Part shown: piece by piece, positions 20,901 to 30,955 of the stretch
How the letters are laid out: every line of letters starts with the position of its first letter
Numbering within the stretch: position 1 is the first letter of the stretch
Assembly (NCBI GenBank): GCA_963931865.1
Contig: OZ007508.1
Location: 14,010,781 to 14,074,780, forward strand
Origin: Axinella damicornis
Lineage: Eukaryota > Porifera > Demospongiae > Axinellida > Axinellidae
Direction of reading: 5' to 3'
Length of the DNA stretch: 64,000 nt
Program-made: the position numbers and the translations under genes
The notes under the pieces: model-generated
What the model was told of the DNA's origin: nothing
Databases searched by the model: none
Seen by the model: the letters and a program-made list of their open reading frames with translations, nothing else

Positions 20901-21885
20901 TATTCTCGAATGCCTGACATTCAGCTGCAGTTCAAACAGTTTCCGAGGTGGCGGACAGCCACTACAGATAATGTCAAACTATTCTTGGCAATCACCATAG
21001 CCCATACTGAGGCCGTGTAATACTGCAATGAATGAAAACTGGTCCACCTGAAGGATCATTCAGACAACCAAGGGGGGCTAATTAATTCTTGGCCTGAGAA
21101 GGTATACACATGACATTCAAGGGAGTGCATGCTGCAGTCTCTGGAAAGGCATAGAGAACCACTGATACACACATAGCTACCTGCTTCTCCACAGAGTTGG
21201 ACTTCACTCAGGAGGATCCAGTCTATCAGGCTGGTCTCTGCTGGGAATGTGAAGCGGATGCGTAAGTACTTGTAATCAAGAATGCTATCCTGATCTGTTG
21301 TGACCACCAGTGAGACATTTCGAAGAGTTCTATCATCCTGACTCAGATCCTGGTTGCCAACAATGGCATGAGACAAGGGGTTATATTCCCTCAAGGTATT
21401 ACTCCAGAAGAGCTCAGCAGGAGGCAGTCCAATTCTACTTGATGGAATGTTGTAGAAAAACAGATTAACATGCCTCACTTTAGTTGATGGCGGGATGGTG
21501 AAAGTAATGTTGGCCTCTCTGTCCCATGCAAAGACTTTACTGGTATCGAGTTCTGCACTCCCAGTGTCATTGTCTAACAGTACTACATCACCAGGGCAAC
21601 TGAGAGTACCCAGATTTAGGAAACAGTTTGGACCAGTAGTGGGGCTGTTGTTGTACACAATAGGAATTGGGGTTGAGTCATATCTCACTGGAAACAGAAG
21701 AGAGAATGAGAAGTGGTTCAGTAGTAGCTACATACTAGGAAATGAGTAGGCAGCGCATTAACTGAGCCTGGACTAAACAAAGTAGGTAACGTACTTGGTG
21801 TAGTACATGTGGTAGCTGTTGCTAGGCTGAAGAGAGTATGTGCTGAAATCAACACAAAGATTGCTTTCCGAACTCCACAAAACAT
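10353..21885 (-). CDS. RTK gene 1: DDR-like receptor tyrosine kinase, 5 exons, 970 aa
   Basis: Coding exons are 21885-21795, 21687-21181, 20799-20512, 13740-13351 and 11989-10353, all on the minus strand; they total 2913 nt, an exact 971 codons. All four introns are GT-AG and phase 1. Predicted order: signal peptide (1-30), DS-like module (about 31-199), Ig domain (about 200-295), V-type Ig (about 296-425), TM (about 438-466), juxtamembrane region with two tandem Tyr/Pro repeats, kinase (about 685-967). The receptor should sit in the plasma membrane and phosphorylate tyrosines after ligand-driven clustering; the ligand is unknown. Kinase key residues are present: Lys730, Glu747, HRD Asp829, DFG Asp847, activation-loop Tyr859/Tyr860. 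The kinase resembles DDR1/2 in its HRD...ATRNCLVG, KIADFGMSR and LPIRWM blocks. Splice sites were inferred by comparison with gene 2 and have no transcript support; UTRs are not defined. Confidence 0.88.
11990..13350. other. Gene 1 last intron (V-Ig to kinase exon)
   Basis: 1361-base GT-AG intron that contains the TA-flanked MITE at 12380-12827. Its counterpart in gene 2 (33588-35184) has the same MITE plus a duplicated 100- to 150-base block around 34670-35020. Confidence 0.75.
12380..12827. mobile_element. TA-flanked MITE (CCGTAGAGTnnnTAT ends), gene 1 intron
   Basis: Ends ACCGTAGAGTGCATATTAAG and CTTGATACATACTCTACGGT are inverted, flanked by TA at 12378-12379 and 12828-12829. A copy is in the same gene 2 intron (33978-34434), and an inverted relative disrupted by another element lies near 58036-59036. 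The inside repeats GGTGGGCGCTTGATACGT-type units. Confidence 0.72.
13351..13740 (-). CDS. RTK gene 1 exon 4: V-type Ig domain and short Ser/Thr/Gly stalk
   Basis: This 130-residue exon encodes an Ig domain with VLTCEVYG, VRWSRETG and DTGRYVCDAD (Cys, Trp, Asp-x-Gly-x-Tyr-x-Cys), then a Thr/Ser/Gly-rich linker up to the donor ACAG|GTTAGT. The acceptor is CATGCAG|TGG. It lies 6.8 kb from exon 3 across the largest intron of the gene. The same exon is present in gene 2, but I could not find it in gene 3. Confidence 0.86.
14816..17330 (+). pseudogene. Remnant of a Cys-containing gene (CDDCRKKLSK family), split by a TTAA element, gene 1 intron
   Basis: Reading plus strand through the flanks of the TTAA element gives VCDDCRKKLSKVPLPTPESA, then LSAIVETP, KEKFQETT and EKVQVLTVLPKS, broken by an in-frame TAG before the insertion and further stops after it. 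The wording resembles a family of uncharacterised, repeat-associated proteins of sponges and cnidarians (CRKKLSKLP ... VLTVLPKSW), from memory only. The same stops occur in the gene 2 copy, so the gene was dead before duplication. Confidence 0.45.
15329..17231. mobile_element. 1.9-kb TTAA-flanked foldback element with internal tandem duplication
   Basis: TTAA at 15325-15328 and 17232-17235; the ends GGGTAATTCCAAATCAATTC / reverse complement start roughly 500-base inverted arms (15329 to about 15830, about 16530 to 17231). The centre is two direct copies of a 340-base unit (about 15828-16160 and 16171-16510, including GGAGACTGGGCGTGGCCAAG). The right arm carries an extra 215-base insert (about 16838-17050) with repeated GTTCCGCGTTCC. 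TTAA duplication with purine starts suggests a Kolobok- or piggyBac-type mover. No transposase is present. Confidence 0.78.
17434..17976. mobile_element. TIR element (ATACAGTATAGnGGGAWATTTTCG ends), gene 1 intron
   Basis: Imperfect inverted ends, with arms rich in CGAAAATTT blocks. A CCTCGTTCCCAGGC hairpin sits inside (about 17783-17826). The copy at the same place in gene 2 (37353-37940) shows insertion before the duplication. No coding content. Confidence 0.65.
18703..19390. mobile_element. TIR element with 11-bp iterons in its ends, gene 1 intron
   Basis: The inverted ends (about 75 bases) consist of four tandem GGACTGGACTC-type units followed by CACAGAAAGTTGCGCTC. Gene 2 has no such insert at the matching place near 38755. 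The inside has a long minus-strand frame (to 19144) without a recognisable domain; part of it is simply the repeat (VQSRVQSRVQS). Confidence 0.7.
19936..19960. repeat. Poly-G tract
   Basis: Uninterrupted G run. Similar long G/C runs occur at 4300-4346, 4780-4808, 25346-25368, 27208-27241, 45574-45592 and 54386-54404. Their exact lengths may be assembly-dependent. Confidence 0.8.
20512..20799 (-). CDS. RTK gene 1 exon 3: Ig-like domain 1
   Basis: The 96-residue exon has Ig-fold landmarks: NLSCTVA (strand B Cys), FKWQWT (strand C Trp) and ARDYTCQVS (strand F Tyr-x-Cys), followed by TPITVQLN (strand G). Acceptor CATTAG| and donor AATC|GTAAGT, both phase 1. The exon is 288 nt, the same length as in gene 2. 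Confidence 0.86.
21181..21687 (-). CDS. RTK gene 1 exon 2: DS-like (discoidin-like) beta-sandwich module
   Basis: The acceptor follows a pyrimidine-rich tract ending TTTCCAG; the donor is GCAG|GTAGCT. The 169-residue module has an N-terminal Cys pair (PNCF...LSCPG) and ends with LIDWILLSEVQLCGEAG. A line of the type AW-x-RE-x-NITFT...LRIRFTF...WILLSEV is reminiscent of the membrane-proximal DS-like domain of DDR1/2 (..ITFEF.., ..C.F.FA..W..FSEI..). This domain call is by eye and should be tested by structure prediction. Several NxS/T sites are present. Confidence 0.8.
21795..21885 (-). CDS. RTK gene 1 exon 1: signal peptide
   Basis: ATG at 21885 opens a 30-codon stretch with a basic start (MFCGVRK), a hydrophobic core (AIFVLISAHTLFSLA) and a small-residue end (TATTCTTP), typical of a secretory signal peptide. 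The donor is CAA|GTACGT and leaves one base (phase 1). The reading frame is open upstream, but no earlier ATG is needed, and gene 2 has the equivalent ATG. Confidence 0.82.
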
Positions 21886-22628
21886 CTGCAGGATTAGAAC
21901 ATACGACAAACAAGTACTGCATCCTTGCTTCAGTTGTTGCCAAGGGTCCTCTGACCACCTGAGTTACAGTAGGTATCACCCATGGAAGTAATGGGGTGAG
22001 CCTAAGCAAGTCCCGAATTACCAGTGTGTAGTCCATTCAATATTATCGTACCTTTATCACAGAGTCGGTAGACTAAGGATAGAACGGATGCACAATCTCA
22101 ATAACAGAAAACTTATAAGAATGTACCACCATATTCATCTTGGAGTGTTTCCATGACATATCAAGTGGTATAAGTATGGATCGTACAGCCTTGTGACAAA
22201 GGTCGAGATATTTGCTTCGTAAGGCAAAATTCCAACGTGAAAGTATGGAGTGTCACAGTAAGGGCCAAGAGGGAAGACATTTACAGACCTACTTCTACTC
22301 ATTCTCGAGATTTGAATCTCAATTAAGCTGTTCAACCACAGGTAGCGCCTCTAATTATTCGGCACTTGTGCTTTTTGGTACAAATTTTGCGGTTTTACTT
22401 CTAATCATTTTGGCAAGGCTTATCAAAAACATTTAAAATGTAACAGGATGTAGGGATACCAGAACGGCAAAAAGTAAGGAAACAAGGTAGGGATGATCAC
22501 ACAAAACAGTGAAGTATACAATCCCCCCTACAGAGATCTTATGTGTATAATGAAGAAAGATATGTTAGAATGCTAACACAAGTATACCCACAGCTTTGTG
22601 ATATAGCCCAGCTACTATGATACCAGTA
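21886..22628. other. 5' flank of gene 1 (possible promoter region)
   Basis: Matches the 5' flank of gene 2 (45182-45700), including the run TACCAGTGTGTAGTCCATTCAATAT. I cannot point to a TATA box or initiator with confidence. Near 22438-22500 it contains half of a palindromic repeat (ATGTAGGGATACCAGAACGG) that also occurs at 45673-45711 and in full at 60475-60745. Confidence 0.5.
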
Positions 22629-23231
22629 CCGTAGGTGCTCTAATTATGCGTCGCTCAAAAAATAATTATTTTTGAAATGTAACGCAATAATAGAAATTCG
22701 GTCGCCTAAAAGGTGACGCAAAATTAGAAATATGACGCATAATTAGAAAATAACTGGATAGTGTGACTTTCGATCAGCGAAGTGCAAACAAAGTCTGAAA
22801 AGAGAACAGTAGATCGAGCGAAGAAGATGAGTTTAGTCTTAGATCAGTATTTCTCCAAACTGCCAAAGGATGCTCCGCTTCCAGTTTCTTGGAAGCCCAG
22901 CGCCCAACCAACAGCAAAGCGATTCAAGAGAGGCCCTGGACGACCAAGAAAGATTCGCGAGAGACTGTACTCACCTCTCAGCCATCTTGCAAACGTACCT
23001 TTATACAGCAACGGTGACAGGGAATGATGACTGCTCGCGGTTCATCCGTACGCTTTCGCGAATCTTTGTAGCTGATGCATGCGGTACGATACGCGGTACG
23101 ATGGCAATTGACCTGTGACACAATAATAGAAAATTAGTATCCGGAACGTGACGCATTATTGGAAATTATCGGTTTGAGACTTTGAATTTTGACGCAGAAT
23201 TAGAGCGGACGCATAATTAGAGCGCCTACGG
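22629..23231. mobile_element. TA-flanked TIR element with AT-hook peptide (copy 2)
   Basis: Second copy of the element at 53-655, shifted by exactly 22576 bases, with the same flanks on its right side. It was therefore copied as part of a larger segmental duplication and is not an independent insertion. One TIR base differs (GGTGCTC against GGCGCTC). Confidence 0.85.
22827..23027 (+). CDS. 66-aa AT-hook peptide (copy 2)
   Basis: Same peptide as at 251-451, with no amino-acid change. ATG at 22827, AT-hook RGPGRPRK in the middle, TGA stop. Likely the remnant N-terminus of a transposase. Confidence 0.5.
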   Translation: MSLVLDQYFSKLPKDAPLPVSWKPSAQPTAKRFKRGPGRPRKIRERLYSPLSHLANVPLYSNGDRE

Positions 23232-25150
23232 TATATGCATGCACAGTAGCCATAATGATGATAGCCACTTGCAAGCTTCTTAATTCACAGAACCCATGCA
23301 GGTAGCTATCATTTACAAAACGTGACTACTAAGCTAACAGAACCATAGATGCAGCGAGACTATAGTAACTAATTCAAAAACTGACAGTCCGCTAGTCAAT
23401 TGTATCACATCTGAGCACTGCCAACTTCGTTCTACATACCCTTTACCACCCGTACATAGACTTTGGAGGTCCTAGATAAGGTTCCCTAGATAAGGTTTTC
23501 ATGCTCAAAACTTCGCACAGAACTGCACACAGCCATGCTTTCCACATTCATCACTCTGACCACACCCACTCATTAACGAGTACGCAATCAAGATGCTCGG
23601 GCAATGGTAACTCACTCTTGCAGAAAAATCAGCCTTGAACACTGGAATTCAAGGCTCTAAAATCCCAAGAAATGGCCCACCCGGCTCCAACCAAGGGCTA
23701 TTCATGGCTAAGCCCAGATGCGGGCCATGCTGTTTGCACCCTTTGGGTGCACCCACCCACCTCCGCCTGTCCCGCCCTTTCTGCTCATGAATCACCTCCA
23801 GATTGTCCTGAAGCATTTCACCTAGACGAACGTACACCTAGTAGTAATAGGCCAAGCACTAGCTTCATACCTGCACCCAAATCCTGCAGACTATAGCCCT
23901 CTACTTGGCTAATAGATGTTCCAGGCCTTGGTATCCTCACAATGAGGATATGACTCATCATACTGTACAATCCAAAAGGGGGAAGCTGAATATGAAAGTA
24001 TAGCAGATGCTGTCACAAACACATGTACACATGTACACTTATGAGTCAAACATGGAGGGGGAAGTTTTAGAAAAGCAAGACTACCACACTAACAGAAATG
24101 TACTTGATGACTTAATGGATATACGTAGTTATGAGTTTCATGGAGCTAAGTAACTGTTATTTTGTGATCGTTTCTTCCTTCCATTTACTATAATAACACT
24201 TCATAAGCTATTTCAATTTGTTTTGAAAAATTTAATAGCTTATGAAGTGTAAGTAAGGACTCAAATAACAGTTACTTATCTCAAAACTCATAACACCCCA
24301 TTTGAGGAGCATGCACAACACCGTTTCAAGGAATGCTCTAGTCAAGCTCACAGATCCACAAAGTTCTGACATCATGTACATGCAGACTGGCCACGCAGTG
24401 TTGTGTTCACAGAGTTAGTGTGCAGCACCATGTGTATGCAACTTACACCCCAAGCAGTATTCAATTCAACTTTAAAACACATTACCTACTACTGCAAACA
24501 GCTTAAAGGAGCAGAAGAACATGTACAAAGTATTAACGCCTAATATTAATTAAACCTCCTATATAAATTCTTATGGGCTTATGGGTATCCTCCGGGCTCA
24601 TTTGGCTGCTACAGGGTGCAACTTGCTTCATAATTATGTGAGAATCAAGTGAGGTCCCTATACAGTGACCTATATACACCAAGGATGCTGTCATGCATGC
24701 ACAGAGATGTCATTGGATTGGTCTATCACGGCATTTCCTTCCACTCTTGGGGATAACTGATCATGATTAGTACAAGGTTGCTTCACAACTGCTGTGAGCA
24801 GCACAGTTTGATAGGATGCACAAGTATGCACATTCAGTGCCCTGCCCCTAATATACCCTAACCCATATGACTTCCTGCCGGGCCACTGAATAACCACTTC
24901 GATATACTTATTAGCTCATCAGCACAGAATGTATTATGGGTACTGCTGCATTCAAACACTCCGGGGGTCACTATTGGCCTACCATTGTACAGCTACAGGC
25001 CAGATCTTGACTGCAGTAAGTTACTGATACAACCTTGATGCGTTTAGTTCACAACGCAGACAAGCAAAATAGATATGATAGCCACTTCAGCCATTATGCA
25101 ATTTCTGTGGTAAAACGGTTCGCAATTTTTCAAATAGCTATAGCTACCTG

Positions 25151-25394
25151 CAGGGGCGGAGATATAGGGGGGGGTGGGCTTGAGCCCCCCCCCCCACACA
25201 CACACACACACACACACTTTCAAAAGCAGGGGGGCTGAGGCTTGTCAAAAATGAAGGCGAAAAAATTTTCCGCGCTTCGTGCGGACTGATCTGCACACTA
25301 CATGTACGTGCCTCGATGCGCTGTGCAAATTTGCTATTAGCTTCCCCCCCCCCCCCCCCCCCCCCCCACTTTTTGGTGGCTGTCTCCGCCCCTG
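25151..25394. mobile_element. Short TIR element (CAGGGGCGGAGA / TCTCCGCCCCTG)
   Basis: Inverted ends flanked by ACCTG at 25146-25150 and 25395-25399. The matching place in the left region (about 3170) reads through. It contains a CA run, a TTTTCCGCGCTTCGTGCGGA hairpin-like block (shared with about 5800) and a poly-C tract. Confidence 0.65.
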
Positions 25395-25899
25395 ACCTGC
25401 TTGTAGCTACTTCTTACCTGTCTGAAATGGCATTAGCTAACTAACCAATTCGTGGTCAGTACAGACTGATTGCTACCGTCACACAAGTTGTATACACATG
25501 GCCAATGACGGCGATTCTAATAACTGTAGCTACTATAATATTATGCCAACACACCATGGTTGCTGATTCGGTGCTTCGGTACGAATAACCCATGGCGCCA
25601 GGAACCAGGTCTCTTGACTTTCTGCAGCTATCAATCGGCATGCAGCTTAGACGACGGCTGTTCAATTGTAAACGACATTCACTTGGCTAATAGATGTTCC
25701 AGGCCTTGGTATCCTCACAATGAGGATATGACTCATCATGCTGTACAATCCAAAAGGGGGAAGCTGAATATGAAAGTATAGCAGATGACGTCACAAACAC
25801 ACAAGCACACTTATGAGTCAAACATGGAGGGGGAAGTTTTAGACCCAATTAAAAAGCAAGACTACCACTTAATGGATGCAGTCATGAGTTTCATGGAGC

Positions 25900-26032
25900 T
25901 AAGTAACTGTTATTTTGTGATCGTTTCTTCCTTCCATTTACTGTACTAACACTTCATGAGCTATTTCAATATGTTTTGAAAAATTTGAAGTGTAAGTAAG
26001 GAAGAAATGTTCTCAAATAACAGTTACTTATC
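25900..26032. mobile_element. Hairpin MITE, diverged third copy
   Basis: Same ends as 1574-1706. The inner stem is damaged, but the right arm keeps GGAAGAAATGTTCTCAAATA, which is deleted in the two near-identical copies. It lies in a diverged local repeat of the 1.3-2.4 kb region. Confidence 0.55.
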
Positions 26033-26053
26033 TCATAACACTCCATTTTCAGT

Positions 26054-26698
26054 GGGACACTATAAACAGTGGACCTGGGGACCCGGGGACCGGGGACCGG
26101 GGACCCGAGGACCCGGGGACCCAAGGATCTTCAACTGTACGGGAGACAGAAATGCAACTATAAACAATCTGTGCTAATGTAAAAGCCTAAACACACGGTT
26201 AATACTTATGTTGTTACCTTGAGTATGTAAGTCAGCTTTGCACAACTGGATTAATACTTAGCCTCGTTCCCAGGCCATAATCCTGGGATCCAGGCTGGAT
26301 TAATATAGATTATAGTTATTAAACTATAATGATAATTGTAACAAAATTAAAGTTCAAAGTGCAGTGCTATATAGATACATGACAAAGGTCAAATGCTTTT
26401 TTGTAGCTTTGTGTAGTGTGCGAGAGTCTGACTTCGCCGGAGGGGCCGGAGAACGAGGTACATTAGTATCTGATAATCTTCTTAAAAGTGATGGAGATAG
26501 CTAGAGGACAATGCTGTATGCTGAATAATGTCTTCCGATTTGTGCCAAGCTGACTTGCATATTCCAGGCAATGATATAACCATGAGTTTTGGCTTGTAGT
26601 TGCATTTCTCTCTCCCGTAACAGCCGAAGATCCTCGGGTCCCCGGGTCCTCGGGTCCCCGGGTCCTCGGGTCCCTGGGTCCACTGTTTATAGTGTCCC
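26054..26698. mobile_element. 645-bp Mutator-type MITE with 9-bp target duplication
   Basis: Inverted ends GGGACACTATAAACAGTGGA, about 108 bases long, with perfect 9-bp duplication ATTTTCAGT at 26045-26053 and 26699-26707. Both ends include tandem GGGGACCCGA-type decamers. The matching positions at 1720 and 24300 are uninterrupted. No coding content. Confidence 0.8.
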
Positions 26699-27206
26699 AT
26701 TTTCAGTAGCAGAACACACTTTCAAGGAATGCTCTACTCATGCTCACAGATCCACAAAATTCTGGTCATGTACAAGCAGACGGGCAGTGTTGTATTCACA
26801 GAGTTGCATTTGGTGTGCAGCACCATGTGCAGTATGCAACTTACACCCCAAAATGGGAGATCTTAGAATTCAATTACAATGTTGCCACTTGCTTCATAGA
26901 GAATCAAGTGAGGTCCCTATACAGTGACCTATATACACCAAGGATGCTGTCATGCATGCACGGAGATGTCATTCTATCACGGCATTTCCTTCCACTCTTG
27001 GGGATAACTGATCATGATTAGTACGAGGTTGCTTCACAACTGCTGTGAGCAGCACAGTATTATCGATGTTGATATTATCCAGGCAAGAGTACATATACAC
27101 CAAGGATGCGCAAGCAATGCACATTCAGCGCCCTGCCCCTAATATACCGTAACCCATCGATCGCCCTACTTCCTACCGGACCACTGAATAACCACTTCAA
27201 TGAGAA

Positions 27207-27243
<37 letters not shown>

Positions 27244-27478
27244 ATATATATTACTCGCTGCTGGAGGCAGTGCATAGAGGTGTGTAGTGCTGATCAGTCC
27301 GTGCAAAGCGCGGAAACATTTTTTTGCCTTCATTTTTCAGTTATCAGGATGGGCTCTCGTGGCACCTTCGTGCTTTGCACTGCAAGTTCCAGATGTACGA
27401 GGATTGCAGTTCCCGGGCCGCCATGTGCTTCTTTCTTGCTCAAATTTCGCTCACGAACGTAATACGTACATACACGTA

Positions 27479-27505
27479 GTTTCGATCCCGAGGGATCTTC
27501 GTCAG
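27479..27505 (-). ncRNA. Candidate hammerhead-type core, left arm (variant)
   Basis: On the minus strand: CTGACGA, GATCCCTCGGGATC stem-loop, GAAAC. The next bases are TACG, not GTC, so the cleavage triplet is altered and this copy may be inactive. The compensated loop change (TCG for TTG) leaves the stem intact. Confidence 0.35.
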
Positions 27506-27863
27506 GCAAGTATAGCAAAGTGCAAGTACATGTATACATGAAATGGCTGCTTAAATACAGAGCTAGCAGACTACAGTAATGTCACGGTTCGTACAGTAAC
27601 GTCACGGGAGAACAACACAGACCGGAGAAGAAGAAGAGAGAGCTATTGGATTTCACACTGAAGACATTGGCGCCACAGGGAATGAACTTGGACGATTGAT
27701 CCATACCGAAAGAGCGTCGTAGCATTTTTTTAAACGCTGGTTACCTGTTTCTCTGTATTTCGTTGTTATACGTAGGACGAACCGTGACGTTACTGTAGTC
27801 TGCTAGCTCTGTATTTAAGCAGCCATTTCGTGTATACATGTACTTGCACTTTGCTATACTTGC

Positions 27864-27893
27864 CTGACGAAGATCCCTTGGGATCGAAACGTC
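27864..27893 (+). ncRNA. Candidate hammerhead-type ribozyme core, right arm
   Basis: CTGACGA at 27864-27870, stem GATCCC/GGGATC closed by a TT loop, then GAAAC and GTC (27891-27893), a typical cleavage triplet. Stem III would be minimal (ACGT is self-complementary, as in dimer-type hammerheads). I could not draw a convincing stem I by eye. Confidence 0.42.
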
Positions 27894-28522
27894 AACATCG
27901 CATTGTATGTTGATGAAGTTTGTGCAGACAAAGACTGCTAACTAATTTTTAGTTCACAGTAATAAACCCGAACAGTCTTTGGCCGAAGAGACTGGTTGTT
28001 GAGGACCCAGACTAATAGGAAACGTACATACACGTAGGGTATACTAGATCGTGGTCTCGTTCCCAAGCCGTTCTGTTTCAGGCAATGCACAGTATTGCGA
28101 GCCGAGGAGGCCAGGCCACGAGTTGCAACGTAGCGGCAGCTAGTTAGTAAGGAGGAAAATAAAGTGATGAAGAAGCCAAAGGGGGAGGCACCGCCCCCCC
28201 CCCCCCAGATCCGCCACTGTTATTAGCTCATCAGCACGGCCCGAATGGTATTATGCATTCAAACACTCCGGGGGTCACTATTGGCCTACAATTGTACAGC
28301 TACAGGCCAGATTGTGACTGCAGTAAGTTACTGATACAACCTTGATGTGTTCCAGCCATTTTGCAATTTCTGTGGTAACTGAACGGTTGGTAATTTTATT
28401 GACTTATCAAATAACTATAGCTAGCTACCTGGTTGTACTATACAGCTACTTCATACCCGTCTGAAATCAGTTAGCGATGCATTAGCTAACTAGCTAATTC
28501 GTGGTCAGTACAGACTGGTTGC

Positions 28523-28581
28523 TATAGTCTCGCAGGCCAGCCTCTTTTTCCAAAAGAGGCTGGCCTGCGATCGAGACTATG
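28523..28581. repeat. Palindrome (AGTCTCG ... GGCCAGCCTCTTTT)
   Basis: TATAGTCTCGCAGGCCAGCC pairs with GGCTGGCCTGCGATCGAGAC around CTTTTTCCAAAAG. Absent from the corresponding copies near 3240 and 25470, so it is a late, very small insertion. Confidence 0.6.
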
Positions 28582-29915
28582 ATTGCTATGATACTCACAC
28601 AAGTTGTATACACATGGCCAATGACGGCGATTCAGAATTTCTAATAACAGTTACTGTACTATGCCAACGCACCATGGTTGCTGATTCGGTGCTTCAGTAC
28701 GAATAACCCACGGCGCCAGGAACCAGGTCTCTTTCTACAGCTATCAATCGGCAGCTTAGACGACGGCAGTTCAATCATAAACGACATTCATAGCCGCCCT
28801 GTGCGCGGCGGCGCCTGCGAACGGCCAACGCTCACGGTCAACATTGACCGAGACAAATACATAACTAGACGAATGCAGAACATTGTGGGGCGAGCCTGAG
28901 CGAGTACAGTTGTCGAATGTGCATGGAGCAGTTGCACGAGCATGTGTTCCTACATGGAGCAGATGCATGTGCATGACTACTGTCAGTGCATGTTATCTGA
29001 ATGTGACAGAGAGCATAGCACGACTTAAGGACACAGAAGTTATGACACTAAAATACACCCATGCACTTCACAGCAACTGCGAATCAGGTTAGCCGAAGCA
29101 GTCTGGTAGGTAGCTAGGTCCAGGAGAGCTCTCTGTCTTTGTTATCACCACCGGAGGGCGACTTTCTCATTCTCTGCTGATGCCAGATCTGTGTCTTGAC
29201 TGCATGTCACAGTGAGGTAAGTGTTACGGAGCGCAGACCAGTCAAGTTCCCATCCTCTGGCAATAGCTGAAGCAGCAGTCTAACACACTGTGATGGTTTA
29301 TAGCTATTAAAGCCTGCATGCATGCTAGCTAGCTAGCTAATGCACACCATGATGTGCTCTGCACGCAGGACATGAGATCGCTTGAAGCACTCTCCCCGTC
29401 TTCATGAAATGCTTTATATAGCCCCTCACCGCGCGCTCCATCCTTGTTGAGGTAGACCGTTCATGGTTCGTGTCTATGTCGTTGACGTTGCAATGGTGAC
29501 TTGAGTTCGTTTGTGGTTTGAATTAACGCATGACGCAATGACACGCAAAATACGAGCAGGAAGTGATTTACGGCACGACGTACGATAGATAGATATATAT
29601 GGAAAATTCACAGCAAACTCGTCTATGTGGGGCTCGCTCAGGCTCGCCCCAATTAATTTTCTCGGTCAGTCTTTACAGTTACACAAACACATCTCTACAG
29701 GATACAAACACATCTCTACAGGATGCTGAAATAGTCATATTCCACCTATTTTCGGCCACCTCTGCACAGTGGCTATTGAATGTTCAAAACACACTGCTGC
29801 AGTGCAGTCAAAAATGAAATTCTGGACGTTCGAATGATCACCAATCTGGGTGGGAAGGAGGCTACAACTAGTAGCTGCACCATGCATTGTTTAAGACCAT
29901 GAATTTTTATTCAAT

Positions 29916-29986
29916 AAAAATTCAGAAGTTTAAGCCTCCATATAGCTACTCTTAGTAAGAGTATATGGAGGCTTAAACTTCTGATG
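29916..29986. repeat. Inverted duplication next to gene 2 downstream region
   Basis: CAGAAGTTTAAGCCTCCATA and its reverse complement flank a 20-base spacer. The copy downstream of gene 1 (7950-7965) has only the right half, so the inverted half arose in this copy. Confidence 0.55.
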
Positions 29987-30955
29987 CGTTGAATCTTAAT
30001 TTTGCAATTGGTCATAATCTGCTCCATGCAGGCTAGCCCCAGCTAGCTCAGCCTAGCTGGCATGCCCTTAGTGATTACGACACACACAGCTATGTGTGTC
30101 ATAACATGTTAGCTACTTCAGATTCTTCCCCCGCTAGATCATGATCACAGGATGTTTAGCTGCACTAAAAGTGCAGCAGAGTGAAGACAGACTCTCTATC
30201 AATCAAAACCAAGACTACAGACGTAGCTAGCTATAGCTAGATAAACTGTGATATAGAGTAAACTTGGATTTTCCCATACTCAGAAGGGTGTGTTTCTATG
30301 CTGGACAGTTATTATAGGAAGACCATAGCTATTGTTGACACCTATCATTATGGAAGGTCTATAGCTAGCTAGCTAGGAGTGACCAAACATTCAACAAGCT
30401 GTCACATCAGAAGGCATGCACTGTCCAACCAAAGTCATGCTATGCTGCTGGGGAAGCTATATATACATGTCACCAGCAAGGAATAATTGACCTTTGTCAA
30501 TGGGGCTCATGCCATTGCACCTGAACTAAGCTAGCTAGACAATCAGTAGCTATTGAGTCATAATTGCTAACAACAGACAACAAATCCCACTGTGAGAAGA
30601 TATCAATATTGGGTTGTTCATTATCAACTAGCTATAGATCATTATTCATACCTGCAGAACGTTGTCAAAGCACATATATAGCACACAAAGGAAGGCAATG
30701 GCAATGGCACCCTTCCAAGTGAACTTCAAGAGGCATGCAAGACAATGGCCAAATCCAAAGCCTACATACATCGTTAGTAACAACAATGTTTGAAACAAGA
30801 GTGGCTTGCATAATCCAATCATCAGAGGATGAAAAAGAACCTATTGTGCTCTGGACTCACAAACATGTAGTGCAGCGAGCAACATTATATATGATTCAAG
30901 AATGTAATCCCTACATGTAGAAAGTGGTACATGACAATCATGTGTGTGTGATCAA

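Larger units (their letters stand above)
22577..24756. repeat. Near-identical 2.2-kb segmental repeat, right copy
   Basis: Counterpart of 1-2180, lying between the 5' end of gene 1 and the 3' end of gene 2. It is much more similar to its partner than the RTK exons of genes 1 and 2 are to each other, so it was either copied or homogenised later. Confidence 0.9.
25681..27180. repeat. Diverged local duplicate of the 1.3-2.4 kb region
   Basis: From TTGGCTAATAGATGTTCCAG onward, this stretch follows 1329-2390 and 23905-24895 in order, with more substitutions and indels and one 645-bp insertion (26054-26698). With repeated anchor blocks at 24905-25470 and 28225-28530, it shows that an extra local tandem duplication of about 3 kb took place left of gene 2. 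Confidence 0.7.
27479..27893. mobile_element. Inverted ~115-bp arms with hammerhead-like cores (Penelope-like pLTR remnant)
   Basis: Left arm 27479-27593 and right arm 27777-27893 are inverted copies around a spacer of about 185 bases. Each arm contains CTGACGA, a GATCCC-loop-GGGATC stem and GAAAC: the conserved CUGANGA / stem II / GAAA parts of a hammerhead ribozyme. Penelope-like retroelements are known to carry such ribozymes in their terminal repeats. No reverse transcriptase or GIY-YIG frame remains. Confidence 0.55.
27206..28219. mobile_element. Composite insertion left of gene 2 with Penelope-like foldback
   Basis: The block lies between ...AATAACCACTTCAA and TTATTAGCTCATCAGC, which adjoin (with small differences) at 24895-24915. 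It ends in ...AGATCCGCCACTG, like the CAGTGGCGGATCT ends elsewhere. Contains a G tract, a stretch shared in reverse with 5665-5830, and the inverted pair at 27479-27593 / 27777-27893. Confidence 0.55.
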
